From: Hyposmocoma kahamanoa
Taxonomy: Eukaryota > Arthropoda > Insecta > Lepidoptera > Cosmopterigidae
Assembly (NCBI RefSeq): GCF_003589595.1
Contig: NW_020655550.1
Coordinates: 720,796-784,795 of the forward strand
Direction of reading: 5' to 3'
Length of the DNA stretch: 64,000 bases
Shown one piece after another: positions 34,009-44,899 of this stretch. The notes beneath the pieces were generated by a model, which was not told the origin of the DNA, did no database searches, and saw only the letters and a program-made list of their open reading frames with translations. Position 1 is the stretch's first letter. Every line of letters begins with the position of its first letter. A program made the position numbers and the translations under genes.

Positions 34009-34141
34009 CAGTTTTGTACTCGCAGTTGAATTCTGATATATCGCATCTGTCCAGGAACCATCTCACTTCAAGAGTATATGAGTTATAACCGCACCGGCGT
34101 AGTTTGTCGTGAACACAATGGAATGCTTGATAGCATGATAG
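34009..34141 (-). CDS. KZL6, Kazal-like exon of an incomplete gene
   Basis: After ACTTCCAG the frame reads LSCYQAFHCVHDKLRRCGYN, then FLDRCDISEFNCEYKT and G|GTAACG. This gives C-x5-C-x7-C-G-x15-C-x6-C, phase 0 to 1, 44 codons plus one base, like its relatives. I could not find a convincing signal exon up to 35.9 kb. On the downstream side lie the foldback element and the assembly gap, where the terminal exon may be lost. A real exon by splice sites and Cys pattern; whether the gene is intact is open. Confidence 0.7.
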
Positions 34142-34834
34142 CTGGAAGTAAGTTAAAAGGCGGATGTACTTGAAAAGTACACTTAGTAAAATGTAACTTG
34201 TATGAGATCGTAACTTTTATAAAATAAGTAAGCTGAATAAAATTAGTTTTAACCATAATAAATTTAAAATATGTAAGTTCAACAAGTTTGTAACCTCTGC
34301 AGCCAACAGTAGTAGGTATAGATCTGACGTAAATACATTACAATAAATACTGAAGTTATTAATTATCGCATTTTATCATCTGTTTTATAGCTTCAGTTTA
34401 ATGGACCATTGTTTACCCATTTCAGTCTTATAGATTATTCTTACATGTATGTACGTACTTTTAAATTGTTCTCATGCGCTGTTAACTTTTTTTGGAAGCT
34501 ACTAGTGTATAAAACAAAATGTGAAAATGCAACGATTGTTAAAAGACAAAACGTGGTCATGAGTATATTTAAAATAGATATCCGTACAACATTCACGAAA
34601 GCGTTACGCGGAACCACGTGCTCAAGTTTATTGTGAAAATAATAAATTGGGTATAGTTTCCAATATATTTGATTTGTTGCCGTATTGGTGCATGGTTATG
34701 ACTGTATAAAGCAAAGATATACTGTTCTGCATATATGTTTAAGTGAAGCTCGAATTATATAATTTTATAATTGAACAGGTAGTTCAATCATAAATATCTG
34801 TTATTCGAGTGTCACTTATTATATTATTATATGG

Positions 34835-35030
34835 CCAAATAGTCACCATACTGCTCTGCTATGCAAAGATTCCGGGTTCAATATTGGTTCGAGAGATGTA
34901 GTTGTATGGCCTACATTTATTTCTCTCGTGAGTTTGGGTGTGATTTGTGGTTGTCTAAGTGTGGGTCCATGGCACCCGCGATGCTGGGTGTCCCTAGTGC
35001 GGGGTTATGTGCGTGCATTATATTTAAGAA
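34835..35030 (+). mobile_element. tRNA-derived SINE (family S1)
   Basis: TTGTATGGCCTACATTTATT, GGGTCCATGGCACCCGCGAT and GTCCCTAGTGCGGGGTTATG match the family body; the tRNA-like head is degraded. Confidence 0.75.
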
Positions 35031-35090
35031 ATTAATTCTTGTTATTATAATAACCAAGCCCATGAGCGATAAATAAATAACAATAATAAT

Positions 35091-35322
35091 CATTGACTTA
35101 CAATTATATGGACGTCGGGTCCGCGCTAAAAAGTGTCCGCACTTGTAAGGCGCTAAAATCGTATACAGAGCGCGACACTCCGCTTTAGTCTTCATTTGTT
35201 CTACCGACAGCGTGATACCTACTGCGATGACATTACAATTTAAATTTGGAATAGGTTGACTTGGGACATTTTTTTCGTGGTTTTTGTATTAGACCCGTCG
35301 TCCATTTATTTGTAAGTCAATG
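35091..35322. mobile_element. 232-bp MITE with 8-bp target duplication (copy 2)
   Basis: Same CATTGACTTACAA ends as the 28424 copy, in the opposite orientation, flanked by ATAATAAT at 35083-35090 and 35323-35330. Half of the internal hairpin is missing. Confidence 0.88.
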
Positions 35323-35946
35323 ATAATAATCCTTTTTTTCGCATCAGCTTTTCAGGAATTATCACTCAATAAATAACGTGCGCTTTGACTATCGCGAAAC
35401 CAACAAATGACAACCGATTCCAGGAAAATGGATCACGCATGAATTCAAATATAATACAAATACAACTTCGTGAAAAAACGTTAAGTTATAATATTTGAAT
35501 TGTGTTGAAATGAGTACACGTTGATTATAGTTATTAATGTTAATAGATAAGTCCACCTCGACCTAATAAAGCAGTGGGTTGTTTTTAACTTGCTGTCGTT
35601 GCTCTACTATTACGTGTTACGAATATATTACTGCGTATTGAGTAATTATTTGTTCTTTTTTTTTAATTATTTTAATTATTTGTTTATTTAATATAAATTT
35701 GTTTATTTAATATATTTTTAATTATTTGTTTATTTTTGTTACTACGTTACAAAAGAGTAGTATGTACGTATAGAGAGTACAAAAAATGTAATTTATTACG
35801 CTAACCCTCTTTTCAGATGTAATGTAAAAAATATTGAACAAAAAATTTGGTAACACTTCGTTTAAGACTACTACAGTATGTAAAGAGCTTTGTTAACCAA
35901 ACCATTGCTGTAAATTGAAAACAAAAAGTTATTTTAGAAATACAAT

Positions 35947-38900
35947 ATGCGGTTTCTTGTCGCCGGTTTTGGTAAGAAAAAATAAAACAAATGTTTTAAG
36001 ATAATGAATTTCCCAAATTGCTTTATTTTGATGTTCCGTACCCTGCTTAAAGGTTATATTGTGCGGCACGTCTGAGAGGGTAGGTGTAAAGTTGTACATT
36101 AGTGTAATGTTATCTAATTAACGCAGTGTATATTCCAGGATTAATTCTGCTTCAGTGCACATTATGTATTACCAAACAAACAGAGCAAGAAAATACTGTA
36201 AGTATGTTAATTTAGTTGCATCTGAATTCAACTCTAGCATCATTTATGCACATATGCGAAGATTACTAGCTATACCAACATATTTTAAATATGTTTCAAT
36301 AAAAAAAAGAATCAGCATATAGACGAGTCACCGAAGACGGAGCGGAGAAAAACTGTTTTGCTAGATCAAATGTTTTAGGTATTTGTTATTAAGTGACGGT
36401 CTCAGAAAAACTACGCGACATACCTAAAGATTGTCCTAATTAGTTACACGATAGGATGTACATCCAGGGCTGGGCAAAATACACGCTACATCTTAATTGA
36501 AATACTACCATATATGTATTTAAAATACGAAATACCAAATACTTTCTTGAGGTGTATTTGAAATACAAAATACTTTCATCGGGTGTGTTTAAATTACGAA
36601 ATACAAATTACAAAATACTTTATTAATATACCCGTCGCGACATGTGGAAATCACTAATTTCCTTCAAAATTTTTTCCTCCCACAATATATATTTTTAAAA
36701 AGATTTTGTTTATTAGAAAAAAACTGTTAAACCTATCAATACAACTATACTACAGAGCACGTAGTACGTACAATTATTGTTAATATTCCCATACAAGACG
36801 AATACTTTGTAATAAATAATAAAATGTAATTTGAGAGTATATTAAAAAAAGAAAAAAATGTAATCTAAATCTGGAGATCCCTACGCAATATGATGATTAG
36901 AAAGAAATTTTTAAAAGATTTCCAAATAATGTAAGCTGTTTTGTATTTATGCATTGGTATAGAATTAATATCAGTGATTTTGATTTATGTGAATTTACTT
37001 ATATAATAGTAGTAAAGTAATATTATCGATAATCATAAAATCACACATAATATTAATAATACATTATTTGCTTAAAACATGGTATAACAGGAGATGTAAC
37101 AAGAGACAGTGCCAGTACTAACATGTTTCGCATATTAAACAACCATATATTAAACAACGACGACAACAAAAATGTCACAAGAAATGTCACTCATGTCATG
37201 TCACAATGTTAGGAATTAAATTTGCCAAGAATGATTAAAATCAAGATGAAATTTTACAACTTATTTCCTGTCAAATAATTTATTTACCTATATCATAAAA
37301 ATATTTTTATTTAAGCACGTATTTAACTTCGTTTTAAACAAACATAAGTCTAATAATTTAATCGAGTTTTTCACATGTTGGCCGCTGTCAATTTTGTTTT
37401 AAGGAACTGAGAGTGCCTAGTAATGAGTCTTTTTAATTAAAAGTAAATATAAAGTTGTTTACCTATAAATGTAACGATGGAATTGCATTATCATGTAATA
37501 TATCACATGCATTTAACTATAGTTACATTCAAAGTTCTATTGAAATTTGCCTCTTCAAAATGAGGCGAACAAACGAATATGGTATTTGATCCTATGCTTA
37601 TATTCGGCAGTCCTATAATTTCCAACCATTCTTACTTTCTTTTTGTCTTGTAGGTGACCTTCAAAAATAATAACAATAATGAAACAACAAAAACCTCGTA
37701 GTCAATTGTTTTAATAACAGAATATCGATAATATGTATACTTACAAGAACAACACTATCTCAAAATAATCGTTATCAACAATCATCAAAATATTAACAAA
37801 CAGGCAATCTGTAGTAACCAAAGCCAAATTCGGCAAGATTTATGAATAAACTACTTGTTTATTCATAAATCTTGCCGAATAACTTAAATGATATGAATAA
37901 CTTAAATGAGTCTAATTACATGGAGATATTTGGGTTATTGTATGATTCGGTTGATTTCCGCTTTTTCTACTGCCGCATCCCTTAATGCTGCAGCGACGCA
38001 TTTTTATCAATACTTAATTGTTCTCACTGTCAATATTTTTGTCCATTTCGTTACAATTCTTGCGAATAATTGATGTACTTCCCTTTGATAACCGGAAACG
38101 GTTGTCAAAGGGTACTACAAAAATGGTAAAATGAGGACAGTTGGCATTTAAGATGACGTTACGTACTTCGATTCCCGTGTTTGACATAAATCAATGTAGT
38201 GCTAGCTCTTTTGGCTTACGACGGCACGCAGTAGTTAAATAAAGTCAATAAAATGTTTATGTTTTCAAATGTCTAAATGCATCATATACACATAACGTCG
38301 ATATAGATATGTCAATATAACACGTCCTTTAGTTTCCACAGTCACGTTATAACCGCGAAAAGATGACTTTGACGTCTTTGACATTACCATGTAGTGCTGC
38401 CTATATTTTCCATCCTCTAAGGCCTACACGCACACACATACACACACACACGTCACTATTGAGTTCAATATCATATAAATCTATGCACGTCACATAATAG
38501 GCTGTACATTGAAAAAAAAAATTATAAATACTGCCCATCCCTGTGTACATCCTATCCTATTACGACAATAATGGTTGTCCTTTGGATGATTGGACTTTAC
38601 CCAATAATATAAAATCCCGAAAACAGGCTAAAGTAAAATTCTAAAACAAATTATTTAAGAAAAAATTATGTGCAAGTTACTTGCACATAATTTTTTAATG
38701 GAAATATTTCTCTTTAAGTACTACAGAGAACCTGCTAAAGTTTGGTTTTCAATTGAAGCCCTGTGGTTATTAAATTTACATTTATTCTAAAACTTGAAAA
38801 TTGCCCAGCGGTTTAACAACACGCCGCGCCGACCATTGCCCCTAACAGTCGGGCGCTTGTCAATGTCGGATCTTTTGGCAAATTTTTTCCACCTGTTCTT

Positions 38901-40185
38901 ATTTAATCATATTAATTTTCTGCTCGTGGGCGGCCTCCCACACTTCACCTCTAGCTCAAATAAATTGTCTTAACTACTTTTCAGCCTTTTTATAATATAA
39001 AATACTTTTATGTCTTGGTACTTGTTTTTTAGATATGCTACCAGGCGAAAATCTGTATACATAATGGAAAAGAAAAATGTGGTGTTAGTAAAGATGGAAC
39101 CGCACGCAGGTTTTTCGACTCATGTGACATCAAAGAATACAATTGCCTTAATGACGCCGGTAAGAATGTTTTAACGATTTATTTATTATTGCTTTTTATT
39201 TATTTATTTATTTATTTACTATTTATCATGTAAAAATGGGTTAAAAGGTTCTTCAATAATATTTAGTAACTTAGGTAAACATGATTCGGATCCATCCCTT
39301 TTTAGATACTTCTTAGCGTGTCGATACTTATAAAGTGTTATTTGATGTTCCATTACAATGTCATAATCTCGAATTAATTTTGGATTCAGGTAAAATAATA
39401 ATATAAATACAACCACATGGATTACCTGGTTGCAAACTAGTGAATTCCCTGTATCATAGTATCAGAGTATACTTAGACCGGGAAAGTTTAGAAAAGTTCA
39501 TTTTCTGAATTGACTATATCGAATCCGGGATCGCTCCATTACAACAATCACAGTGCAAACCGTTGGGCAATTGAGGTTGTCAAGTCAGTTCAACGACCTA
39601 AAGGTTTTCAGATAAAAAAATTATAGTTACAAGCAGACAAAGTGTGTTTTGTAAAACTACCTGCAGCATTAACATACAGAAATTGGCAGTTGGGAAATTT
39701 ATTTATACTTTGCTATTTTATAAGTACAGATACTTTGGAGAAGTAAGGGCGTAAAAGCCAATTTTAGCAAAAAATTATGTGTTTCGGAGTTCGGTAAATT
39801 TTTTTGTCCTTTCGATTCGTCTACTCAAAATTTTGTTAATTACCAAACCTTTTTTTTTTACGGTTTTTTACGTAATAAACATTCCTTTTTGTTTTTCACA
39901 CGTTTTGTAAAATTTAAAATTCGACATTTTCCCCGATGTATCGATGTGATTCATATTTTCACGAATCTAAATTACATCTACATTTAAGTTTTTGTATTTC
40001 CTTATTTTGATCGCAGTTTTGAACATATTTTCTGTAACATTGCAATTTGTATATATTTTCTCACAGACTTTGCAAAAACGGACATAAACAGATGTAGTCA
40101 ATTGCCGTCAATTGAGGGCAGTGTGGCCGACCATAAGAAAGGAACCAAACTCCGAAGTGGCAGGTTCAAAAATTATAAACTCTAG
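35947..40185 (+). CDS. KZL7, secreted Kazal-like protein (four exons)
   Basis: Exon 1 is 35947..35971 (25 nt, MRFLVAGF plus one base, donor GTAAGA). Exon 2 is 36139..36197 after ATTCCAG, completing the signal peptide (GLILLQCTLC...) and ending phase 0 at GTAAGT. Exon 3 is 39033..39159 after TTTTTTAG, phase 0 to 1, with C-x5-C-x7-C-G-x14-C-x6-C (ICYQAKICIHNGKEKCGVSK, DSCDIKEYNC). Exon 4 is 40067..40185 after TTCTCACAG, encoding DFAKTDINRCSQLPSIEG, then a lysine-rich tail and TAG. Total 109 aa. All phases and splice sites agree, which is strong support. Intron 2 carries a 2.08-kb hAT element. No AATAAA is seen close to the stop. Confidence 0.85.
36465..38543. mobile_element. hAT-type DNA transposon copy, about 2.1 kb, non-autonomous
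   Basis: Left end CAGGGCTGGGCAAAATAC and right end, reverse-complemented, CAGGGATGGGCAGTATTTA, with perfect 8-bp flanks TGTACATC at 36457-36464 and 38544-38551. The left subterminal region has repeated AAATAC/GTATTT words. No transposase ORF is seen. It includes a perfect hairpin with 24-bp arms (37828-37851 and 37857-37880). Inside KZL7 intron 2. Confidence 0.88.
38660..38696. repeat. Perfect 17-bp-arm hairpin
   Basis: Arms 38660-38676 and 38680-38696 around AAAAAATTATGTGCAAG, with a 3-nt spacer. Outside the hAT element, in KZL7 intron 2. Confidence 0.8.
39355..39610 (-). mobile_element. tRNA-derived SINE (family S4), diverged
   Basis: Shares TCATAATCTCGAATTAATTT, TGGATTACCTGGTTGCAAAC and CTAAAGGTT ends with the 23478 copy. 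Inside KZL7 intron 3. Confidence 0.55.
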
Positions 40186-40479
40186 CTCATGGCATCACCT
40201 TGAAAAATCATAAAAGATCTTATAAAATAATATTCTATATTCTGGAATCATGTTTGTTTTTTATTTTTAACCGACTTCAAAAAAGGAGGAGGTTCTCAAT
40301 TCGACTGTATATTCTTTTTTTTTTGTATGTATGTTACGCGATAACTCCGGTATTTGTGAACCGATTTTCATGATTCTTTTTTTGTTGGAATGGGGTTACT
40401 TCCATGGTACCATTTCATTTTCAAGAAAATCATCCACTTTTAAGGGTGGCTGTTCACGCATGAAGATTCATTTTTCACC

Positions 40480-40660
40480 GTCCCAGGTCCCAGGTTCGAT
40501 TCCCGGGCCGGGAGAAATATTTGTATGGCCTACATTTATTAGTCTCGTGAGTTTGGGTGTAATTTGTCATTGTCTATTTGTGTGTCCATGGCACCCGCGA
40601 CACAGGGTTTCCCTATGCGGGGCTATGTCGAGTGTGTGCGTTATTATTATTATTATTATT
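40480..40660 (+). mobile_element. tRNA-derived SINE (family S1), 5' truncated
   Basis: Starts within the B-box region (GGTTCGATTCCCGGGCCGGG), continues with TTGTATGGCCTACATTTATT and ends in a (TTA)n tail. Confidence 0.8.
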
Positions 40661-41780
40661 TTTGTAAATATCGCCTAACTTTAATTTAGGAGTAATTATT
40701 TTAATGGTTGATTTTGCTATTTCTCCAATTCAAGGCGTTTTTCTCTCAATATACTTTGAGTAGTGAGAACCGATTATTATTATCTTCTGTGTCAAGTCCT
40801 GTATAGTGGCGAACTAGGGGACATTTCAATAAAACTTAGCAAATAGATGTAATTCCACGTACTTTTGAGGTCGGTTTTTTAGTACTCTGTACGGAGATTA
40901 TTTTTAACATTTATGAGGGAATCGCACAAACTTAAGAAGCCGGTTTAATGTACCTACAGTCAGTGCTATAAAACTTACACACAGCAATTGCGGACTAGTC
41001 CCTGATTATAGTCTGTGTAACATGTTTTGTAAGCAATGAACTAAACAAATATTCCAAAACACTTGCGGTAATGTAATGATCCCATATTAGGTAGCCAGTC
41101 AGGATACGATCCAAAGATGGTAAACAAGGGCGGCAGAAATATCATTCGAGTGCTTTCGCATGGTAACAGAACGAACGAAAGTTAACTCCCGCACTCAAAG
41201 GTATGTTGGGATCCAAGCCGTCTAATGTGTGATTAAACTTTTGCCGAGTGATCGGAACATTATTATGCGTTCGAGTATCATCCTAAGAAAGCTACACCGA
41301 CCAATTTTACAACAACGTAATCGGAATTAAACAGAGATCTACATTGCCATTAGGAACTTCAGCACATGGTACAAAAAAATCTAAACCCGAGTACAACGCT
41401 CTACCGTCCATTTCTTATCATACTTTTCGTCTTTTATTACTCAAGTCCTGATCGGGTAGAGAGCAAATGGCTACAGTTATCTCCAGGTTGGTCAGAGGTA
41501 TTCAAGGCAATCCTCATTAATAGCGAGTATCGGTTGGTGCCGTTGTCTGCAAAGGTTCATCATAGGCAAATTTATTCAACGCCAGTGTTGAATGCATACC
41601 AAGGTTTTTGAGACGAAGAAAAAGATACTCGAAGGAGGTAATTTGATGCGCTGCCATTCACAACTATGAAAATGCCTTAGGTACCGCATGGTTAGTTAAA
41701 AATTAATTAACAACCACCACTACAGTCTATTCCGTGAAATCATGTAATCAGTATAAAGCATTGTGTTTAATCATTCTGAC
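40661..41780. other. Intergenic stretch between KZL7 and KZL8
   Basis: No gene recognised. The 81-codon ORF at 41366 lacks homology or splice support. Confidence 0.35.
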
Positions 41781-41781
41781 A

Positions 41782-44422
41782 ATGAAACTCGTTTATCTTC
41801 TGAATTTGTTGAGTATGTCTTTTTTATTATTATAATTAAGTGTAAAAATTACAAAGAACGTTTCCTAGAATATTCTTTCAACCACTGGTTAATTTGTTTT
41901 GTTTTCAGCTATATTTCCGATTATACGACTTGTTAATACTTTTGGTAGCAAAAGAGTAAGTAATTCATAATAATAGTAAATGCTTTTGTATTTTTTTGTA
42001 TTGTAAATTACCATCCTTTATATTATTTTTAAAATGTCTACGTGTAATAAATACTCAGGATTTTTAAACGACTTCAAAAAAGAAGGAGGTTCTCAATTCA
42101 ACTGTTTTTTATTTTTATTGATTCTTTTTTTTATTGTTGGAAAGTAGGTACCTCAGCATAGATTCCATATTTTAAGGAAGTATTCTACCTCTAAGAGTGC
42201 AAAGTTGGGGAGGAATCCGGTTTCGCGCACTTTCCTGTAACCGATCCGAATGAAATTTGGCAAATAGATGTAATTCCACGAATGTTTGAGGTCTTTTTTA
42301 TGTAAAAAGTTATTAAAACATCAATTTTGAAACTTAAGGTGTCAATAACAAAAATTAAAAAGAATCGTTATCGTTAATTTTTATGACAATAGAGGCTTGA
42401 GGCGCGGCATGTTATAGTAAAAAACCAAAATGAATGTTCATACTCACATTTCCTAAAAATAGAAAAATAAATGAAAAATATTCTGTTAGATATTGTGTTT
42501 ATTGTTAGACAAAAAGATAGCAAGTAATAAATAAAATCTTGTTGAATTTTAATTATATTACAGTATTATTATCAATAAATATAAAATACGATATTCCACA
42601 ACTAATACGTATTGCAAATCATTTCTAAAACTTGAATATTATGTTATTCTAAAAAACATGTATCTAAGGAAACTGCGACCTCTTGTGTCCAATGTGGTAT
42701 TAAGGCAGACGTACTTTGCAATTTCCATTCATTGATGTCATACGGCATCGCACTGTGGGGTAACTCAACTGAGTCGAATAGGGTTTTTATGCTTCAAAAA
42801 CGCACATTAAAAACTGTAGTAGGTATAAAAAATGGCCAATCCTGCAGAAACCTTTTTAAAAAATACCATATAATGACGACGTACCCAAAATACATCTATG
42901 ATATAATAGTTTATGCGCGTCAAAATTTTAAAATCCGTTGCCCACCGTACCGAACTCCCAATGAGAAATCCGCGCGTAATAGGTCCCCGATTCTACGTAC
43001 ATCTACCCACAAACCTGAAAAGTGTTACAAACGACGAACCGTTTAATACTCGACTAAAACTCCTTTTATTGGATAATGAATTCTACAGAGTCGATGAGTT
43101 TCTTTTGAAACAATTGTAATTTTTTTACTGGAATTCATTGTATTTAGACAAGCAGTAGCTATGTTACTTTATTCTATATTCATTATTATTGTTTGCGTCA
43201 GTGACGATCATATTATCCCTTGACATTACATTTTTTATTGCAATATTGTGACATTGATAATATGAAATAAATGATTCTATTCTATCACCGAAATTCCCAT
43301 TTTCATTGTCGCAGCAAAATGTAACGAGCCGGGGCAGGCTAATGAAATTACACTGTTCTAAGTACCAGCACTGCGTAGCTAACGATGAAAAAGTCTGTGG
43401 TTATAACGAAGACGATACTTATATGGCTGTTTTTGAGAACTATTGCGCTCTGTACCGGATGAATTGCAAAGGTCATGGCTGTAAGTAAAGCAAAGCTTTC
43501 ATCACCAACCCATTTATGGTCTCCTCTCGGGCGATGGTTACGCCATAGTCCAGCACCTGACCCAAGGCGGGCAGGGGACTTCACACGTTTTTTGAGAGTT
43601 GTCAGCCTTTGTCGACGTTCCTTCACAAAAAAGCTAATTAAATTTTAAATTAAATTTCTCCTCTCCTCTGCTTGAGAGGCGATAAGTCAAATCACGGTTT
43701 TTAAGAACCTAGGAACTGAAAATCGAATTTAGGAACTCATGGGTAATCTAATAAGGGTCATATTTCCATGTGTGGCCAATGGACCACGGATCAGTGCGGT
43801 GTTGTTGTCGAACAATACGAAGCTCTTAATCTTGGAATTCGATAGTTTTGAGTTGCACAAGGGGAAATCTAGTACTTTTTTGTGTGTATGTTACGCATTT
43901 ACTTTCCACATATATACCATGAGATTTTCTGTGTAGGAAAATATCGTAAGGAAACCTGCACACATCTGAAAAATAAATTTAATGACGTGTTTGAAGTTCC
44001 CAATCTGCATTAGGCATAAGAAATGTAGCTCAAACCCTCTCAATGTGAGAGAAAGCCTGTGCTCAGTAATGGGAATAAATGTTGACTAACTATTATTATT
44101 ATAAACTATTTTTTGAAGGAAGTGGACATTTTATAATTTAATCAAAACAAAAAACAGTGTATTAAAATTGTTCACAGTCTTTACACCAATCCGCATAGAA
44201 TTTTGTAGAGCGAAATTAAAATACGATACTGAGCATGCCAACGATACATTCGAATGGGTTCACGTATTAAGAAATGATAATACGAGCGCATTTACCACTA
44301 TCGCACTATACCTCGTAAATGAGACTGCTTTTAAAGAGCCTAACACGCGCAGACACCACCACCATCGGCACAAGAAAAGGAAGTACAGAACAAGAAAACG
44401 AAAAAGAGGACACGCCCACTGA
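41782..44422 (+). CDS. KZL8, secreted Kazal-like protein (four exons)
   Basis: Exon 1 is 41782..41812 (MKLVYLLNLL plus one base, donor GTATGT). Exon 2 is 41909..41955 after GTTTTCAG, completing the signal segment (TIFPIIRLVNTFGSKR) in phase 0 with donor GTAAGT. Exon 3 is 43315..43480 after TTGTCGCAG, phase 0 to 1, with C-x5-C-x7-C-G-x15-C-x6-C (HCSKYQHCVANDEKVCGYNE, NYCALYRMNC). Exon 4 is 44178..44422 after GTTCACAG, 81 codons with stop; it has one early Cys (FTPIRIEFC) and ends in a His/Arg/Lys-rich tail (RRHHHHRHKKRKYRTRKRKR). Total 162 aa, the longest normal member. AATAAA lies at 44561. The basic tail could bind nucleic acid or polyanions, or be processed; this is inference. Confidence 0.85.
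42657..43290 (+). mobile_element. Jockey-type LINE 3' fragment
   Basis: Encodes RKLRPLVSNVVLRQTYFA, MSYGIALWGNSTESNRVFML, YPKYIYDIIVYARQN and a final DNEFYRVDEFLLKQL with TAA at 43117-43119, typical of the region after the RT. A short 3' UTR ends near GAAATAAATGATTCTATTCT. Two frames are used, so it is dead. It lies in KZL8 intron 2 and ends about 25 bp before the Kazal exon. Confidence 0.75.
43498..43625 (+). repeat. SINE-like repeat, RTE-associated type
   Basis: ATCACCAACCCATTTATGGT, then GGCGGGCAGGGGACTTCACA; related to 24003. A matching downstream piece (GTAAGGAAACCTGCACACAT, AAAGCCTGTGCTCAGTAATG) is at 43940-44090, so the element may span 43498-44095 with an insertion. Confidence 0.5.
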
Positions 44423-44560
44423 GCCACAAATCGATGCCGATGATCGATGATGAGCCACAATTTCATGAAAGCTTATCTGGCTATTAAAAAATACCTGCAG
44501 CATACCTTGGGTGACTCACGTGGTAGCCAGTCGACCCAGCTTCTAATTCAAATGTGACTT

Positions 44561-44566
44561 AATAAA
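44561..44566 (+). terminator. Polyadenylation signal of KZL8
   Basis: AATAAA 139 nt after the KZL8 stop, in the right strand and place. Confidence 0.6.
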
Positions 44567-44899
44567 GTTCTTCTATATTTTCTGCCCTAATAAATACGAT
44601 CACAATTATTGTTGTAATGCAAGATTTCTGGGGCCACAGGATAAGTTACCGTATCGTATTTCACACTGCATAAATAATAAATATATAAATACATTAGAAA
44701 TGTTTGTCTTTTATTTTTCTCTCACCTCATTTGTTGTTATAGAATAAAAATCATTAGTAGTCGACCAGCAATTTAAAGCAAAACAATATACAAATTAAAC
44801 AAGATAAAACCCATGAGATTCTTTGTATTTGCATATATTATATATGTGCAGAATAAAGAAAAATAAAATATTTATACACCAAATTGCATTTAAACCTAT
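44567..44899. other. Stretch without gene
   Basis: AT-rich; nothing recognised. Confidence 0.3.

Noticed and set aside
41366..41611. 81-aa ORF between KZL7 and KZL8
   Set aside because: No signal, no family pattern, no splice support; length is within what chance gives here.
44260..44503. Minus-strand ORFs opposite the KZL8 last exon
   Set aside because: Shadows of the basic-tail codons on the plus strand.
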